Below, in pieces: positions 57,145-64,000 of a DNA stretch of 64,000 nucleotides. This DNA comes from Bradyrhizobium sp. (lineage in GTDB: Bacteria; Pseudomonadota; Alphaproteobacteria; Rhizobiales; Xanthobacteraceae). The stretch is from NCBI RefSeq assembly GCF_004799405.1, contig NZ_SSMW01000031.1, positions 1 through 64,000 on the forward strand, read 5' to 3'. A program made the position numbers and the translations under genes. Each line of letters begins with the position of its first letter. The stretch's first letter is position 1. Below the pieces are notes generated by a model. It saw only the letters and a program-made list of their open reading frames with translations. It did not search any database and was not told the origin of the DNA.

Positions 57145-58850
57145 TCCGCAGGTTCCTTGGGCAGGAACTCTTCCGGGAAATATTTAATGACTGAGGTTAG
57201 CGGATTCGAGGCCGCCTGGCCGAGCCCGCAGATCGACGCATCCCGCATCGCCTGGCTCAATTCGTCGAGCAATTCGCGGTTCCAGACCGGCCTCTCCATC
57301 AATAGCGCCGCCTTCTGGGTGCCGACGCGGCAGGGCGTGCACTGGCCGCAGCTTTCGTCTTCGAAGAAACGCATCAGGTTGAGCGCCGCACCCTTCACGC
57401 TGTCCTGCTGCGACATGATAATCACCGCGGCGGAGCCGATAAAGCAGCCGTATTTTTCCAAAGTGCCGAAATCGAGCGGAATGTTGTCCATCGATGCCGG
57501 CAGGATGCCGCCGGATGCGCCGCCCGGAAGATAAGCGTGGAAGGTATGGCCCTCGGCCATGCCGCCACAAAATTCGTCGATCAACTCGCGCACCGTGACG
57601 CCGGCCGGCGCAAGCTTCATGCCGGGGTTCCTGACCCGGCCGGACACCGAATAGCTGCGCAATCCATGGCGGTCGTTGCGGCCGTGACTCTTCCACCAGT
57701 CCGCGCCTTTTTCGACGATGTCGCGCACCCACCACAGCGTCTCGATGTTGTTGATCAGCGTCGGAAGTCCGAACAGCCCGACCTGGAACGGGTAAGGCGG
57801 CTTGTGCCGCGGCAAACCGCGCTTGCCTTCGATGCTTTCCAGCAGCGAAGACTCTTCGCCGCAGATATAGGCGCCGGCGCCGCGCCGCATGTGCAGCGTC
57901 GGGCCGCCGGGCGGAAGCTTGGCGATTTCACGATCGAGAATCTGGCGCGAGGCCGGATATTCGTCGCGGATGTAGATGTAGATGTCGGTCGCTTCCACCA
58001 CGTGTGCGCCGATCAGCATGCCCTCGAGAAAGCGATGCGGGTCGGTCTCGAGATAATAGCGGTCCTTGAAGGTTCCGGGCTCGCCCTCGTCGCCATTGAT
58101 CGCCATCAGCCGCGGCCCCGGTTCGCCGAGCACCGCGCGCCACTTGCGCCCGGTCGGAAAGCCCGCGCCGCCGAGTCCGCGCAAGGACGCATCGTCGAGC
58201 GCCTTCAGCAGATCCTCCCTGGCGAGATCGCCCGAGCGCAGCCGCTTGAGCAGCGTATAGCCGCCGCCGGCGAGATAGGCGTCGTAATCGATGTAGTCAG
58301 GCAGATGCGGATGGGTGTCGCCGCCCTTGGCCGCCGCCAGCACGCTCGAAACACTGGCGTGATCGACGAAGTGATGACCGACCTCGGCCGCGGGCGCGGT
58401 GTCGCAGCGGCCGACGCAGGGTGCGCGCACCACGCGGATGCCCGGGCCGGCCTTCTCCTGCACCTGCTGCAGTAATTTCTCCGCGCCCAGCATCGCGCAG
58501 GTCAGTGAGTCGCAGACGCGAATGGTCAGCGGCGGGATGTTTGGCTCGCCCTCCTTCACGACGTCGAAATGCGCGTAGAAGGTCGCAGTCTCGAACACTT
58601 CGGCGAAAGCCAGCTTCATCTCGTCGGCGAGCGCTGCGAGGTGGGCTGCGGAAATCTGGTTATAGTGGTGCTGGATCAGGTGCAGATGTTCGATCAACAG
58701 ATCGCGCCGCCGCTGCCGGTCACCGAGCAAAAGCGCAATTTCTTCAGCGGCTTGGGGATCGATCTGGCGCCCCTTGGGGGTCGATTTGGCCCGCCGGCGT
58801 CCCTCCCCCGGATGTTCGAACGGGCGGACCTGTTGCACGTCATGACTCAT
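57141..58850 (-). CDS. fdsB: Formate dehydrogenase NAD-reducing subunit (NuoE-NuoF-like fusion)
   Basis: 569 aa. Residues ~30-180 are the NuoE/FdsG-like [2Fe-2S] thioredoxin fold (VCDSLTCAMLG and APCVGRCDTAPA). From ~200 on it is NuoF/FdsB-like: LRGLGGAGFPTGRKW for NADH binding, INGDEGEPGTFKDRYY for FMN, and the [4Fe-4S] motif ESCGQCTPCR near the C-terminus. It reduces NAD+ with electrons from FdsA. In the well-studied fds systems these parts are two genes, fdsG and fdsB; here they are one. It is the first gene of the fdsBA transcript. The symbol fdsB is used for the larger part. Confidence 0.93.
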   Translation of the reverse strand: MSHDVQQVRPFEHPGEGRRRAKSTPKGRQIDPQAAEEIALLLGDRQRRRDLLIEHLHLIQHHYNQISAAHLAALADEMKLAFAEVFETATFYAHFDVVKEGEPNIPPLTIRVCDSLTCAMLGAEKLLQQVQEKAGPGIRVVRAPCVGRCDTAPAAEVGHHFVDHASVSSVLAAAKGGDTHPHLPDYIDYDAYLAGGGYTLLKRLRSGDLAREDLLKALDDASLRGLGGAGFPTGRKWRAVLGEPGPRLMAINGDEGEPGTFKDRYYLETDPHRFLEGMLIGAHVVEATDIYIYIRDEYPASRQILDREIAKLPPGGPTLHMRRGAGAYICGEESSLLESIEGKRGLPRHKPPYPFQVGLFGLPTLINNIETLWWVRDIVEKGADWWKSHGRNDRHGLRSYSVSGRVRNPGMKLAPAGVTVRELIDEFCGGMAEGHTFHAYLPGGASGGILPASMDNIPLDFGTLEKYGCFIGSAAVIIMSQQDSVKGAALNLMRFFEDESCGQCTPCRVGTQKAALLMERPVWNRELLDELSQAMRDASICGLGQAASNPLTSVIKYFPEEFLPKEPAE

Positions 58851-58893
58851 GGGAACGTCTCGTTCTCTCTTTTAGTCCTGCAACTCTAGTTCG

Positions 58894-58912
58894 TGGCATG
58901 CCAGATGCCAAG
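58894..58912 (-). promoter_or_regulatory. Sigma-54-like promoter or palindromic operator upstream of fdsBA
   Basis: Read on the minus strand, CTTGGCAT then CTGGC then ATGCCA. The GG and GC are exactly 10 nt apart, the -24/-12 spacing of sigma-54 promoters, with TTGGCA matching the -24 box well and ATGC close to the TTGC -12 box. The predicted start (~58884) leaves ~35 nt before the fdsB ATG. The same bases form TGGCAT-N5-ATGCCA, so a dimeric operator is the alternative reading. Confidence 0.35.
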
Positions 58913-58942
58913 AGAAATTATGTCGTCCCAATAAGCATTTAA

Positions 58943-58972
58943 GGGGCACGACAGCCGCCGCTGTCATGCCCC
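58943..58972 (-). terminator. Hairpin between the 86-aa periplasmic gene and fdsB
   Basis: GGGGCACGACAGC (58943-58955) pairs with GCTGTCATGCCCC (58960-58972) with one mismatch and a 4-nt loop. On the minus strand it lies 40 bp past the stop of the gene ending at 59013, followed by a moderately AT-rich stretch. It probably separates that gene's transcript from fdsBA. Confidence 0.55.
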
Positions 58973-59012
58973 TCTGCCAAGCTAATTCATCCATTGAGCG
59001 ATTAAAGCCGTC

Positions 59013-59273
59013 TCAGCTCTTGTCCATGCAGTCTTCGATATAGAACCAGCGGTCGTCGCCCTCCAGTCCCTTCCTCCTTACCTCGGCGCGGCACACTTTC
59101 AGCCTGGGTTTGTTCAAAGCCCACTTCGCACGCATCTCCTTGAGGCGTTCGATGGTGAGTTTCACCCTTGAAGGTTTTGCTCCTGGAGCGGGTGTCGTGG
59201 TCTGCGCCGATGCGGTGCAAAGTGTTCCTGCGACGAAAAGTGCTGCGACAAGGCAAACACGGGTGCGAAACAT
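59013..59273 (-). CDS. Small periplasmic protein, PsiF-like Cys pattern, 86 aa
   Basis: 86 aa. AGGAG precedes the ATG complementing 59271-59273 by nine bases. A clear signal peptide (MFRTRVCLVAALFVAGTLCTASAQ) ends in ASA-Q, quoted in part as CLVAALFVAGTLCTASA. The mature part is helical and basic (RVKLTIERLKEMRAKWAL) and has two cysteines in LKVCRAEVRRKGLEGDDRWFYIEDCM, landmarks VCRAEVRRKGLEG and FYIEDCM. The spacing resembles PsiF repeats. The function is unknown. It sits between the formate dehydrogenase and the carrier genes on the same strand. Confidence 0.75.
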   Translation of the reverse strand: MFRTRVCLVAALFVAGTLCTASAQTTTPAPGAKPSRVKLTIERLKEMRAKWALNKPRLKVCRAEVRRKGLEGDDRWFYIEDCMDKS

Positions 59274-59362
59274 GACGGTTTTCTCCTGATCTGGTTGTGC
59301 GATGAAATGAAAACGCATTGACGCCGCGGGACGAGTTTCACCCCGCGGCCGTGATGGCCTGA

Positions 59363-61018
59363 TCAGAAAATCTTGCCCACGCTTTCCAGCGTCTTGTACA
59401 CGCCCCAGGCAAGCGGGATGCCGACAAAGGCCCAGAACAGCGCGGCCTTGACGTCTAATCCGCCCCTGCCGATGCCGAACGACCCGGTCTGCACCGCAGA
59501 CCCGCTTTTCGCGCTCGCCGCCTGCAGCCTCGCGACCTCGTCAGCGCTCATGTGCCACTTCGAATCGACCGGCTTGATCAGGTAGTTGCAGATCAACCCG
59601 CCGATCAGCATCGCGCACAGGATGTACATCGTGGTGTTGTAAAGCTGGTCGCGCGGAACGCCGGCCGCGAGCTGGAACTCACGGATGTAGTTCACCACCA
59701 CGGGACCGATGATGCCCGCAGTCGACCACGCGGTCAGCAACCGGCCGTGAATGGCGCCCACGAACTGCGTTCCGAACATGTCGGCAAGATAGGCCGGCAC
59801 CGTCGCGAAGCCGCCGCCATACATCGACAGGATGATGCAGAAGGCAGCAACAAACAGCGCTTTCGAGCCCATGTTGGCGAAGGTCGGCGCCAAGGCATAG
59901 AGCGCGATACCAATCAGGAAGAAGCAGAAATAGGTATTCTTGCGGCCGATATAGTCGGACAGCGAAGCCCAGAATACCCGGCCACCGATGTTGAACAGCG
60001 ACAGCAGCCCGGCAAAACCCGCCGCGATGCCCGCAATGATCGTCTTCTGCTCGACGTTCAGCGCGTTGAAGCCGAGGTCCGGAAACCCGATCAGCTTGCC
60101 GGCGAAGATCTCCTGCAACATCGGCGAGGCCATGCCGATCACGCCGATACCGGCCGACACATTCAGACACAGCACCCACCAGATCAGCCAGAACTGCGGT
60201 GTCTTGTGTGCATTGTCGAGATGCACGTGATGCTGCGAGATCATCGTCTTGTTTTCGCTCGGCGGAGTCCAACCCTCAGGGCGCCAGCCGGCCGGCGACA
60301 CGCGGTAGGCGAAGGCGCCGATCATCATGAACACGAAATAAATCACGCCCATGGTGGCAAAGGTCTCCCAGACCCCGACCGAGGCAGGGGTCTTGAAGTA
60401 ATTGATCAGGATGTTCGCCAGCGGCGCGCCGATCAGCGTTCCGCCACCGAAACCGGCAATGGCAAAACCGGTCGCCATGCCGCGATGGTCGGGAAACCAT
60501 TTGATCAGCGTCGAAACCGGGGAGATGTAACCGAGGCCGAGACCGACGCCGCCGATGACGCCGGCCCCTAACCACATGATCCAGAGCTGATGCACGTAAA
60601 CGCCGAATGCGCCGACCAACAGGCCACCGCCCCAGCACAACGCGGCGACGACGCCGGCCTTGCGCGGGCCGACGCGCTCGAGCCAGCCGCCCCAGATCGC
60701 GGCCGATACGCCGAGCAGCACGAAGAACAGAGTGAACATCCAACCGAGGCTGGCCACTTTCCAGTCGCAGGTGGTGGTGAACAGCTCTTGCACGAGCGAT
60801 AGATCGGGGCATGCTTTTGGCGCGGTCAGTCCGACCGCGCGCGACAGCGGCAGCCAGAACACGCTGAAGCCATAGGCCATGCCGATGCACAGATGAATGC
60901 AAAGCGCCGCGGGCGGCACCAGCCAGCGATTGAAGCCGGCGGTCGCAATCGTCCGCTCGCGATCGAGAATTCCCATCCCGCCACCGGACATAGTTCCAGT
61001 GCTGCTGATTGTCGTCAT
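59363..61018 (-). CDS. OFA-family MFS transporter (oxalate/formate antiporter-like)
   Basis: 551 aa from the ATG complementing 61016-61018, with GGGAGG six bases upstream. About twelve membrane helices can be seen; the family signature region GVGLGLGYISPVSTLIKWFPDHRGMATG (landmarks YISPVSTLIKWFPDHRG) and GRVFWASLSDYIGRKNTYF are typical of the OFA branch. It is longer than OxlT (~420 aa) because of an inserted loop and a C-terminal segment, as in other long OFA proteins. Exchange of oxalate for formate is the known activity of the type member. The neighbouring formate dehydrogenase supports a formate link, but the true substrate is not proven. Confidence 0.88.
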   Translation of the reverse strand: MTTISSTGTMSGGGMGILDRERTIATAGFNRWLVPPAALCIHLCIGMAYGFSVFWLPLSRAVGLTAPKACPDLSLVQELFTTTCDWKVASLGWMFTLFFVLLGVSAAIWGGWLERVGPRKAGVVAALCWGGGLLVGAFGVYVHQLWIMWLGAGVIGGVGLGLGYISPVSTLIKWFPDHRGMATGFAIAGFGGGTLIGAPLANILINYFKTPASVGVWETFATMGVIYFVFMMIGAFAYRVSPAGWRPEGWTPPSENKTMISQHHVHLDNAHKTPQFWLIWWVLCLNVSAGIGVIGMASPMLQEIFAGKLIGFPDLGFNALNVEQKTIIAGIAAGFAGLLSLFNIGGRVFWASLSDYIGRKNTYFCFFLIGIALYALAPTFANMGSKALFVAAFCIILSMYGGGFATVPAYLADMFGTQFVGAIHGRLLTAWSTAGIIGPVVVNYIREFQLAAGVPRDQLYNTTMYILCAMLIGGLICNYLIKPVDSKWHMSADEVARLQAASAKSGSAVQTGSFGIGRGGLDVKAALFWAFVGIPLAWGVYKTLESVGKIF

Positions 61019-61331
61019 CGAGTCCCTCCCTGACAGCCGCCCTTGCCGGGCATGTCTGCCGTCCACGATCCTGTTGTCCTCAGCCCTTCAACGGCGCGGC
61101 AGCTCTCGCATTGCTGCCCTGCACAATTCTCAAGATGCGCCAGGATCGCGACGCGCATTCGAGAATTCTAACACCTGATGCGACACGTTATGCCGGCTGC
61201 AGCCGTGATTTGAAAAGTGCCCCGTTCCGGATTGCGTGTGCCACAGGCGCGAATCATCCTCCGCACCCCTGCGGAGACTTCAATTGGGGCAGAAGCCGGG
61301 TTCGGTGTCGATAGGCAAAAGGTAGCTATTT
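61019..61331. promoter_or_regulatory. Regulatory region upstream of the OFA transporter, rich in inverted repeats
   Basis: A 313-bp non-coding stretch holding three inverted repeats. GGCAGC (61097-61102) faces GCTGCC (61112-61117). AATTCTC (61124-61130) plus ATGCGC (61134-61139) face GCGCAT (61152-61157) plus GAGAATT (61160-61166). CTCCGCA (61259-61265) faces TGCGGAG (61270-61276). The first two are 80-150 bp upstream of the transporter start and look like operators. No -35/-10 could be placed. The third lies closer to the tusA end and may be its terminator. Confidence 0.45.
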
Positions 61332-61589
61332 TCACAGGTTTCGCTCCCCGGGTGCAGTCAGACCACTTGTCTTTTCGATCACGAAAACGATCCGCTGTTC
61401 CGCGCGCTCGGCGATCTCGACGCGGTCGCCGGTCTCCCGGATCAGGTTGGGGATGTCGATCACCGACAAAGGATCGGTGCAGTGAACCTCGAGGACGTCG
61501 CCCGGCTTCAGCGCCTTCAGCGCCTTGCGCGTCTTCAATGCCGGCAGCGGACATTTGAGCCCGGTGAGATCGAGTTTGGTCGTGGTCAT
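61332..61589 (-). CDS. TusA/SirA-family sulfur carrier
   Basis: 85 aa from the ATG complementing 61587-61589 (MTTTKLDLTGLKCPLPALKT). The CPLP motif with its sulfur-carrying Cys is near residue 13, followed by KALKALKPGDVLEVHCTDPLS and a typical strand IVFVIEK. TusA-type proteins pass persulfide sulfur between partners. Here it is the last gene of mobB-moeA-tusA, next to fdhD, so a role in sulfur transfer for the FDH molybdenum cofactor is a reasonable inference. A start nine codons earlier is possible. Confidence 0.9.
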   Translation of the reverse strand: MTTTKLDLTGLKCPLPALKTRKALKALKPGDVLEVHCTDPLSVIDIPNLIRETGDRVEIAERAEQRIVFVIEKTSGLTAPGERNL

Positions 61590-61640
61590 GCCCGGAACAT
61601 GGCGAAGGCGACCCACGCGGTCAACGGCTACGGCCGGCGA

Positions 61641-62897
61641 TCAAAGCAGGCTCGCATACGCCAAAAATCCCACCATCTGCCCTGGCTCGACCTGCGTGAT
61701 AGCCTCGCCCAGTTCGACGAGGCCGTCGGTGTCCACCAGGGACGACAGCAAGCCCGCGCCCTCACGCGGGAACTTGACGGCTTCAAGCTCGCCGTCATCG
61801 CCCTTGCGCAGATTGACCCGGACATATTCGCGGCGGGCGATCTTCTTGTTGTAAGCGAAGGCCGCACGCACCGGCATTGGCACCGGATGCTGTTGACTGG
61901 CGCCCGCCAGCGCCAGCACGGTCGGACGCACCACATGGACGAAGGTGACAAAACTCGCCACCGGATTTCCCGGCAGTCCGATGAACGGAGTGCCCGCGAT
62001 GATCCCCATCGCAACGGGACGGCCGGGCTTGATCGCCATGCGCCATAGCACAAGGCTCCCGACGCTTTCGACACTGGCCTTGACGTGATCTTCTTCGCCG
62101 GTCGAAACCCCGCCGGTGGTCAGGATCAGGTCATGCGTGCCGGCCACCTTCCTGAGGCCCTGTGCGAGCGAGGCGCGATCGTCGCTGACGATACCGAGGT
62201 CGCTGACTTCGCAGCCGAGCCGCACCAGCATCGCCATCAGCATGAAGCGATTGGAATCGAACAATTGCGCCGCCGCGCGCGGCGTCCCCGGCGATACCAG
62301 TTCGTTCCCGGTCGAGAACACCGCGACGCGGATGCGCCTGGTCACCTTGAGTTGCGTCAGGCCAAACGCGGCGGCCAGTGCAATATCCTGCGGCCGCAAG
62401 CGCTGACCGGCTGCGAGCGCGGAACGCCCGACCGGAATATCTTCACCCGCGGGGCGCACATTCGCGCCGGGTCGCAAGCCCGCCGGAAGAACTACCTTGC
62501 CGCCTTCATCGAGGCGCACATCCTCCTGCATGAAAACCGTGTCGGCGCCGTCGGGCATCGGCGCGCCGGTAAAGATCCGCATGGCGTGGCCGTGCTTGAT
62601 GGCTTGGTTTGCCGAGGAGCCTGCCTGAACGCGGCCCGTCACCGGAAATGCCTGCTCTTTGCCTTGCGCAAGATCGCCGCTGAACACGGCATAGCCGTCG
62701 ACGGCGGAATTGGTGAAAGGCGGCAGTGGCAGCGGGGCCGAGATGCTGTTGGCGAGAACCCGTCCGTCGGCCTCGCCCAAGGCAACGGTTTCGACGTCCT
62801 GCACCGGCGTGACCCGCGCGGCGATGATGGCCACGGCCTCGTCGACCGACATCATCGGGCCGCCGAAGGCAAAGCAATCGTCGGACAATTGCGCCAT
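61641..62897 (-). CDS. moeA: Molybdopterin molybdenumtransferase MoeA
   Basis: 418 aa. MoeA landmarks are SVDEAVAIIAARVTPV at the N-terminus, PPFTNSAVDGYAV, FTGAPMPDGADTV, the MoaB-like core FSTGNELVSPG and LTTGGVSTGEEDHV, and the late FIGLPGNPVASFV. It inserts molybdate into molybdopterin to complete the cofactor. It starts 8 bp after mobB and is followed by the TusA-like gene 51 bp on. Length is standard. Confidence 0.95.
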   Translation of the reverse strand: MAQLSDDCFAFGGPMMSVDEAVAIIAARVTPVQDVETVALGEADGRVLANSISAPLPLPPFTNSAVDGYAVFSGDLAQGKEQAFPVTGRVQAGSSANQAIKHGHAMRIFTGAPMPDGADTVFMQEDVRLDEGGKVVLPAGLRPGANVRPAGEDIPVGRSALAAGQRLRPQDIALAAAFGLTQLKVTRRIRVAVFSTGNELVSPGTPRAAAQLFDSNRFMLMAMLVRLGCEVSDLGIVSDDRASLAQGLRKVAGTHDLILTTGGVSTGEEDHVKASVESVGSLVLWRMAIKPGRPVAMGIIAGTPFIGLPGNPVASFVTFVHVVRPTVLALAGASQQHPVPMPVRAAFAYNKKIARREYVRVNLRKGDDGELEAVKFPREGAGLLSSLVDTDGLVELGEAITQVEPGQMVGFLAYASLL

Positions 62898-62905
62898 CTG
62901 GGTTC

Positions 62906-63427
62906 TCAGGTCTCGCGTCGCGCCAGCACGTCCGCGATATCGACGGCGGACGCCTGGATCATGGCGGCGATCGCCTTGATGTCATCGAGATGGGCGAGCG
63001 GAAGCGTTGTTTCAAGCTTGGTATCGGTTGCGATGCCGACGATATCGGGGTCGTCAGGGAATAATGCCGGCTTGGCGTTGGCGCCGCGATACACCTCGAT
63101 CTTGCGATGCGGCTCGTGCTTGAAGCCCTCGATCAGGATCAGGTCGACCGGCGACATCTTCGCCAGCAATTCAGGCAGTTTCGGTTCGGCGGCGCCGCGC
63201 AATTCGTGCATCAGCGCCCAGCGCTGGGTCGAAGACACCAGAACCTCGGCGGCGCCCGACTGCCGGTGCACCCAGGAATCCTTGCCGGGCACGTCGACAT
63301 CGAATTGATGATGGGCATGCTTGATCACGGAAACGCGCAAGCCTTCGGCGATAAAATGCGGGATCAGCCGCGTCAACAGCGTGGTTTTGCCAGCGCCGCT
63401 CCACCCGGCGAGACCGATCATTTTCAT
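62906..63427 (-). CDS. mobB: MobB, molybdopterin-guanine dinucleotide adapter GTPase
   Basis: 173 aa from the ATG complementing 63425-63427, with GGAGAA about five bases upstream. A long open frame continues further upstream on this strand but has no MobB character and crosses fdhD. The P-loop GWSGAGKTTLL is near residues 8-18, then VIKHAHHQFDVDVPGKDSW, LILIEGFKHEPHRKIEVYR and the closing LPLAHLDDI. MobB assists MobA in making the bis-MGD form that FdsA carries. It is the first gene of mobB-moeA-tusA and is divergent from fdhD by 90 bp. Confidence 0.93.
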   Translation of the reverse strand: MKMIGLAGWSGAGKTTLLTRLIPHFIAEGLRVSVIKHAHHQFDVDVPGKDSWVHRQSGAAEVLVSSTQRWALMHELRGAAEPKLPELLAKMSPVDLILIEGFKHEPHRKIEVYRGANAKPALFPDDPDIVGIATDTKLETTLPLAHLDDIKAIAAMIQASAVDIADVLARRET

Positions 63428-63517
63428 TCTATTCTCCGGGCCGCCGACGGAACCAGGCTGGGTTTTGCCCCGACGTGGTTTATATCGGCCAACGGGTAAT
63501 GTCATGCTAGCCTGCCA

Positions 63518-64000
63518 ATGATGACCAAAATCGAGAAAGCACCTGTCCCCCTGATCGTGCCGAATCCGAGCGATCCGCGGCTGACCGAACGCGTCGCCGG
63601 GACCGACCAGGCTGGCGCAGCCGTCGAGATCAACGTGCCGGTGGAGCGGCCGCTGACGCTGTATCTCAACGCCCAGGAGATCGTCACCATGATGACGATC
63701 GGAGATTATCCGGAATATCTCGCGCTCGGCTATCTGCTCAATCAGAACATGCTGAAATACAACGACGTCGTCACCGAGGTCGAATATGACGACGACCTGC
63801 AGGTGGTGGTGGTGCGCACCGAGCACCATACCAACTTCGAGGCGAAACTGAAGAAGCGCACCCAGACTTCAGGCTGCGCACAGGGCACCGCGTTCGGCGA
63901 TCTGCTGGAAGCCGTGGAAAGCGTGGCGCTTCCGAAAGCGGAATTGCGCACGTCCTGGCTCTATCAGATGACGCACACGATCAACACCATGCCGTCTCTT
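63518..64000 (+). CDS. fdhD: FdhD, formate dehydrogenase accessory sulfurtransferase (5' part)
   Basis: The first 161 codons are present and run off the window. Two adjacent ATGs (63518, 63521) open the frame (MMTKIEKAPVPLIVPNP). FdhD features are VPVERPLTLYLNAQEIVTMM (landmarks ERPLTLYLN), TIGDYPEYLALGYLL and RTQTSGCAQGTAFGD. FdhD transfers sulfur from the cysteine desulfurase to the Mo cofactor and so activates FDH. The usual pair of cysteines in the CxxC site is only one here (GCAQG), the second being replaced. It is divergent from mobB, which strengthens the link to fdsBA. Confidence 0.9.
   Translation, partial: MMTKIEKAPVPLIVPNPSDPRLTERVAGTDQAGAAVEINVPVERPLTLYLNAQEIVTMMTIGDYPEYLALGYLLNQNMLKYNDVVTEVEYDDDLQVVVVRTEHHTNFEAKLKKRTQTSGCAQGTAFGDLLEAVESVALPKAELRTSWLYQMTHTINTMPSL

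Noticed and set aside
63428-63829. Upstream extension of mobB on the minus strand
   Set aside because: It is antisense to fdhD and has no MobB features; the P-loop region starts after the ATG at 63427.

Overview
The window is high-GC DNA, almost fully coding, with translationally overlapping operons. It reads as chromosome of an alphaproteobacterium of the Bradyrhizobium/Nitrobacteraceae type. The grounds are a tal-pgi gene fusion, a KorAB plus GltD-like operon, a DUF3309 and a DUF6496 protein, a PE-Lig-Pol LigD with a divergent Ku, several small proteins of a kind I associate with Bradyrhizobium, and GGAAC-N16-CGTT (EcfG-type) promoters. This assignment comes from family knowledge; no search was run. 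I found no tRNA, rRNA, CRISPR array, insertion sequence or phage gene.

Layout: (1) 1-3.4 kb: the end of a PQQ operon (pqqC 3' end, pqqD, pqqE), followed by an S33 prolyl-aminopeptidase-like hydrolase and a small two-repeat protein. (2) 3.7-8.3 kb: a GltD-like FAD/Fe-S oxidoreductase with a C-terminal ferredoxin domain, coupled to korA-korB (2-oxoacid:ferredoxin oxidoreductase). (3) 8.4-11.4 kb, minus strand: an orphan TAXI-type binding protein and a Spy/LTXXQ-like envelope protein. (4) 11.7-19.2 kb: an oxidative pentose-phosphate operon (tal-pgi fusion, gnd, zwf, pgl, gntK, HAD phosphatase). (5) 19.3-35.5 kb: an alpha-glucan/trehalose block (GH15 and malQ on the minus strand; treS-maltokinase fusion, glgB, glgX, treZ, treY on the plus strand). 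(6) 35.5-40.1 kb: a small PHA-system protein, DUF3309, ligD and ku (NHEJ), DUF6496. (7) 40.2-48.3 kb, minus strand: the kdp potassium-ATPase operon in transcription order (27-aa ORF, kdpF, A, B, C, D, E). (8) 48.5-54.3 kb: an accessory strip of small lineage-type proteins, a DapA-like protein with a rewritten active site, and a membrane cyclic-nucleotide-binding protein. (9) 54.4-64 kb: formate oxidation and molybdenum-cofactor handling (fdsA, fdsB, OFA-family oxalate/formate carrier, tusA-like, moeA, mobB, start of fdhD).

How the parts fit: zwf/pgl/gnd/tal-pgi supply NADPH. TreS, TreY/TreZ, GlgB, GlgX, MalQ and GH15 interconvert glycogen-like glucans, trehalose and glucose. Kdp handles potassium limitation. 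The distal operons supply reductant from formate and install or sulfurate the Mo cofactor that FDH needs. A recurring signal is a general-stress (EcfG) promoter: I read GGAAC-N16-CGTT exactly in front of the Spy-like gene, the DUF3309 gene and ku, and one-mismatch forms in front of ligD and malQ. Envelope repair, glucan/trehalose metabolism and DNA end joining may therefore respond together to stress. The least ordinary items are the DapA-like protein (Lys to Arg, Tyr to His, Thr to Ala at the three catalytic positions), the maltokinase moiety of TreS with altered metal-site motifs, the overlapping EcfG promoters of ku and ligD, and paired conserved leader sequences in the 52-53 kb strip.
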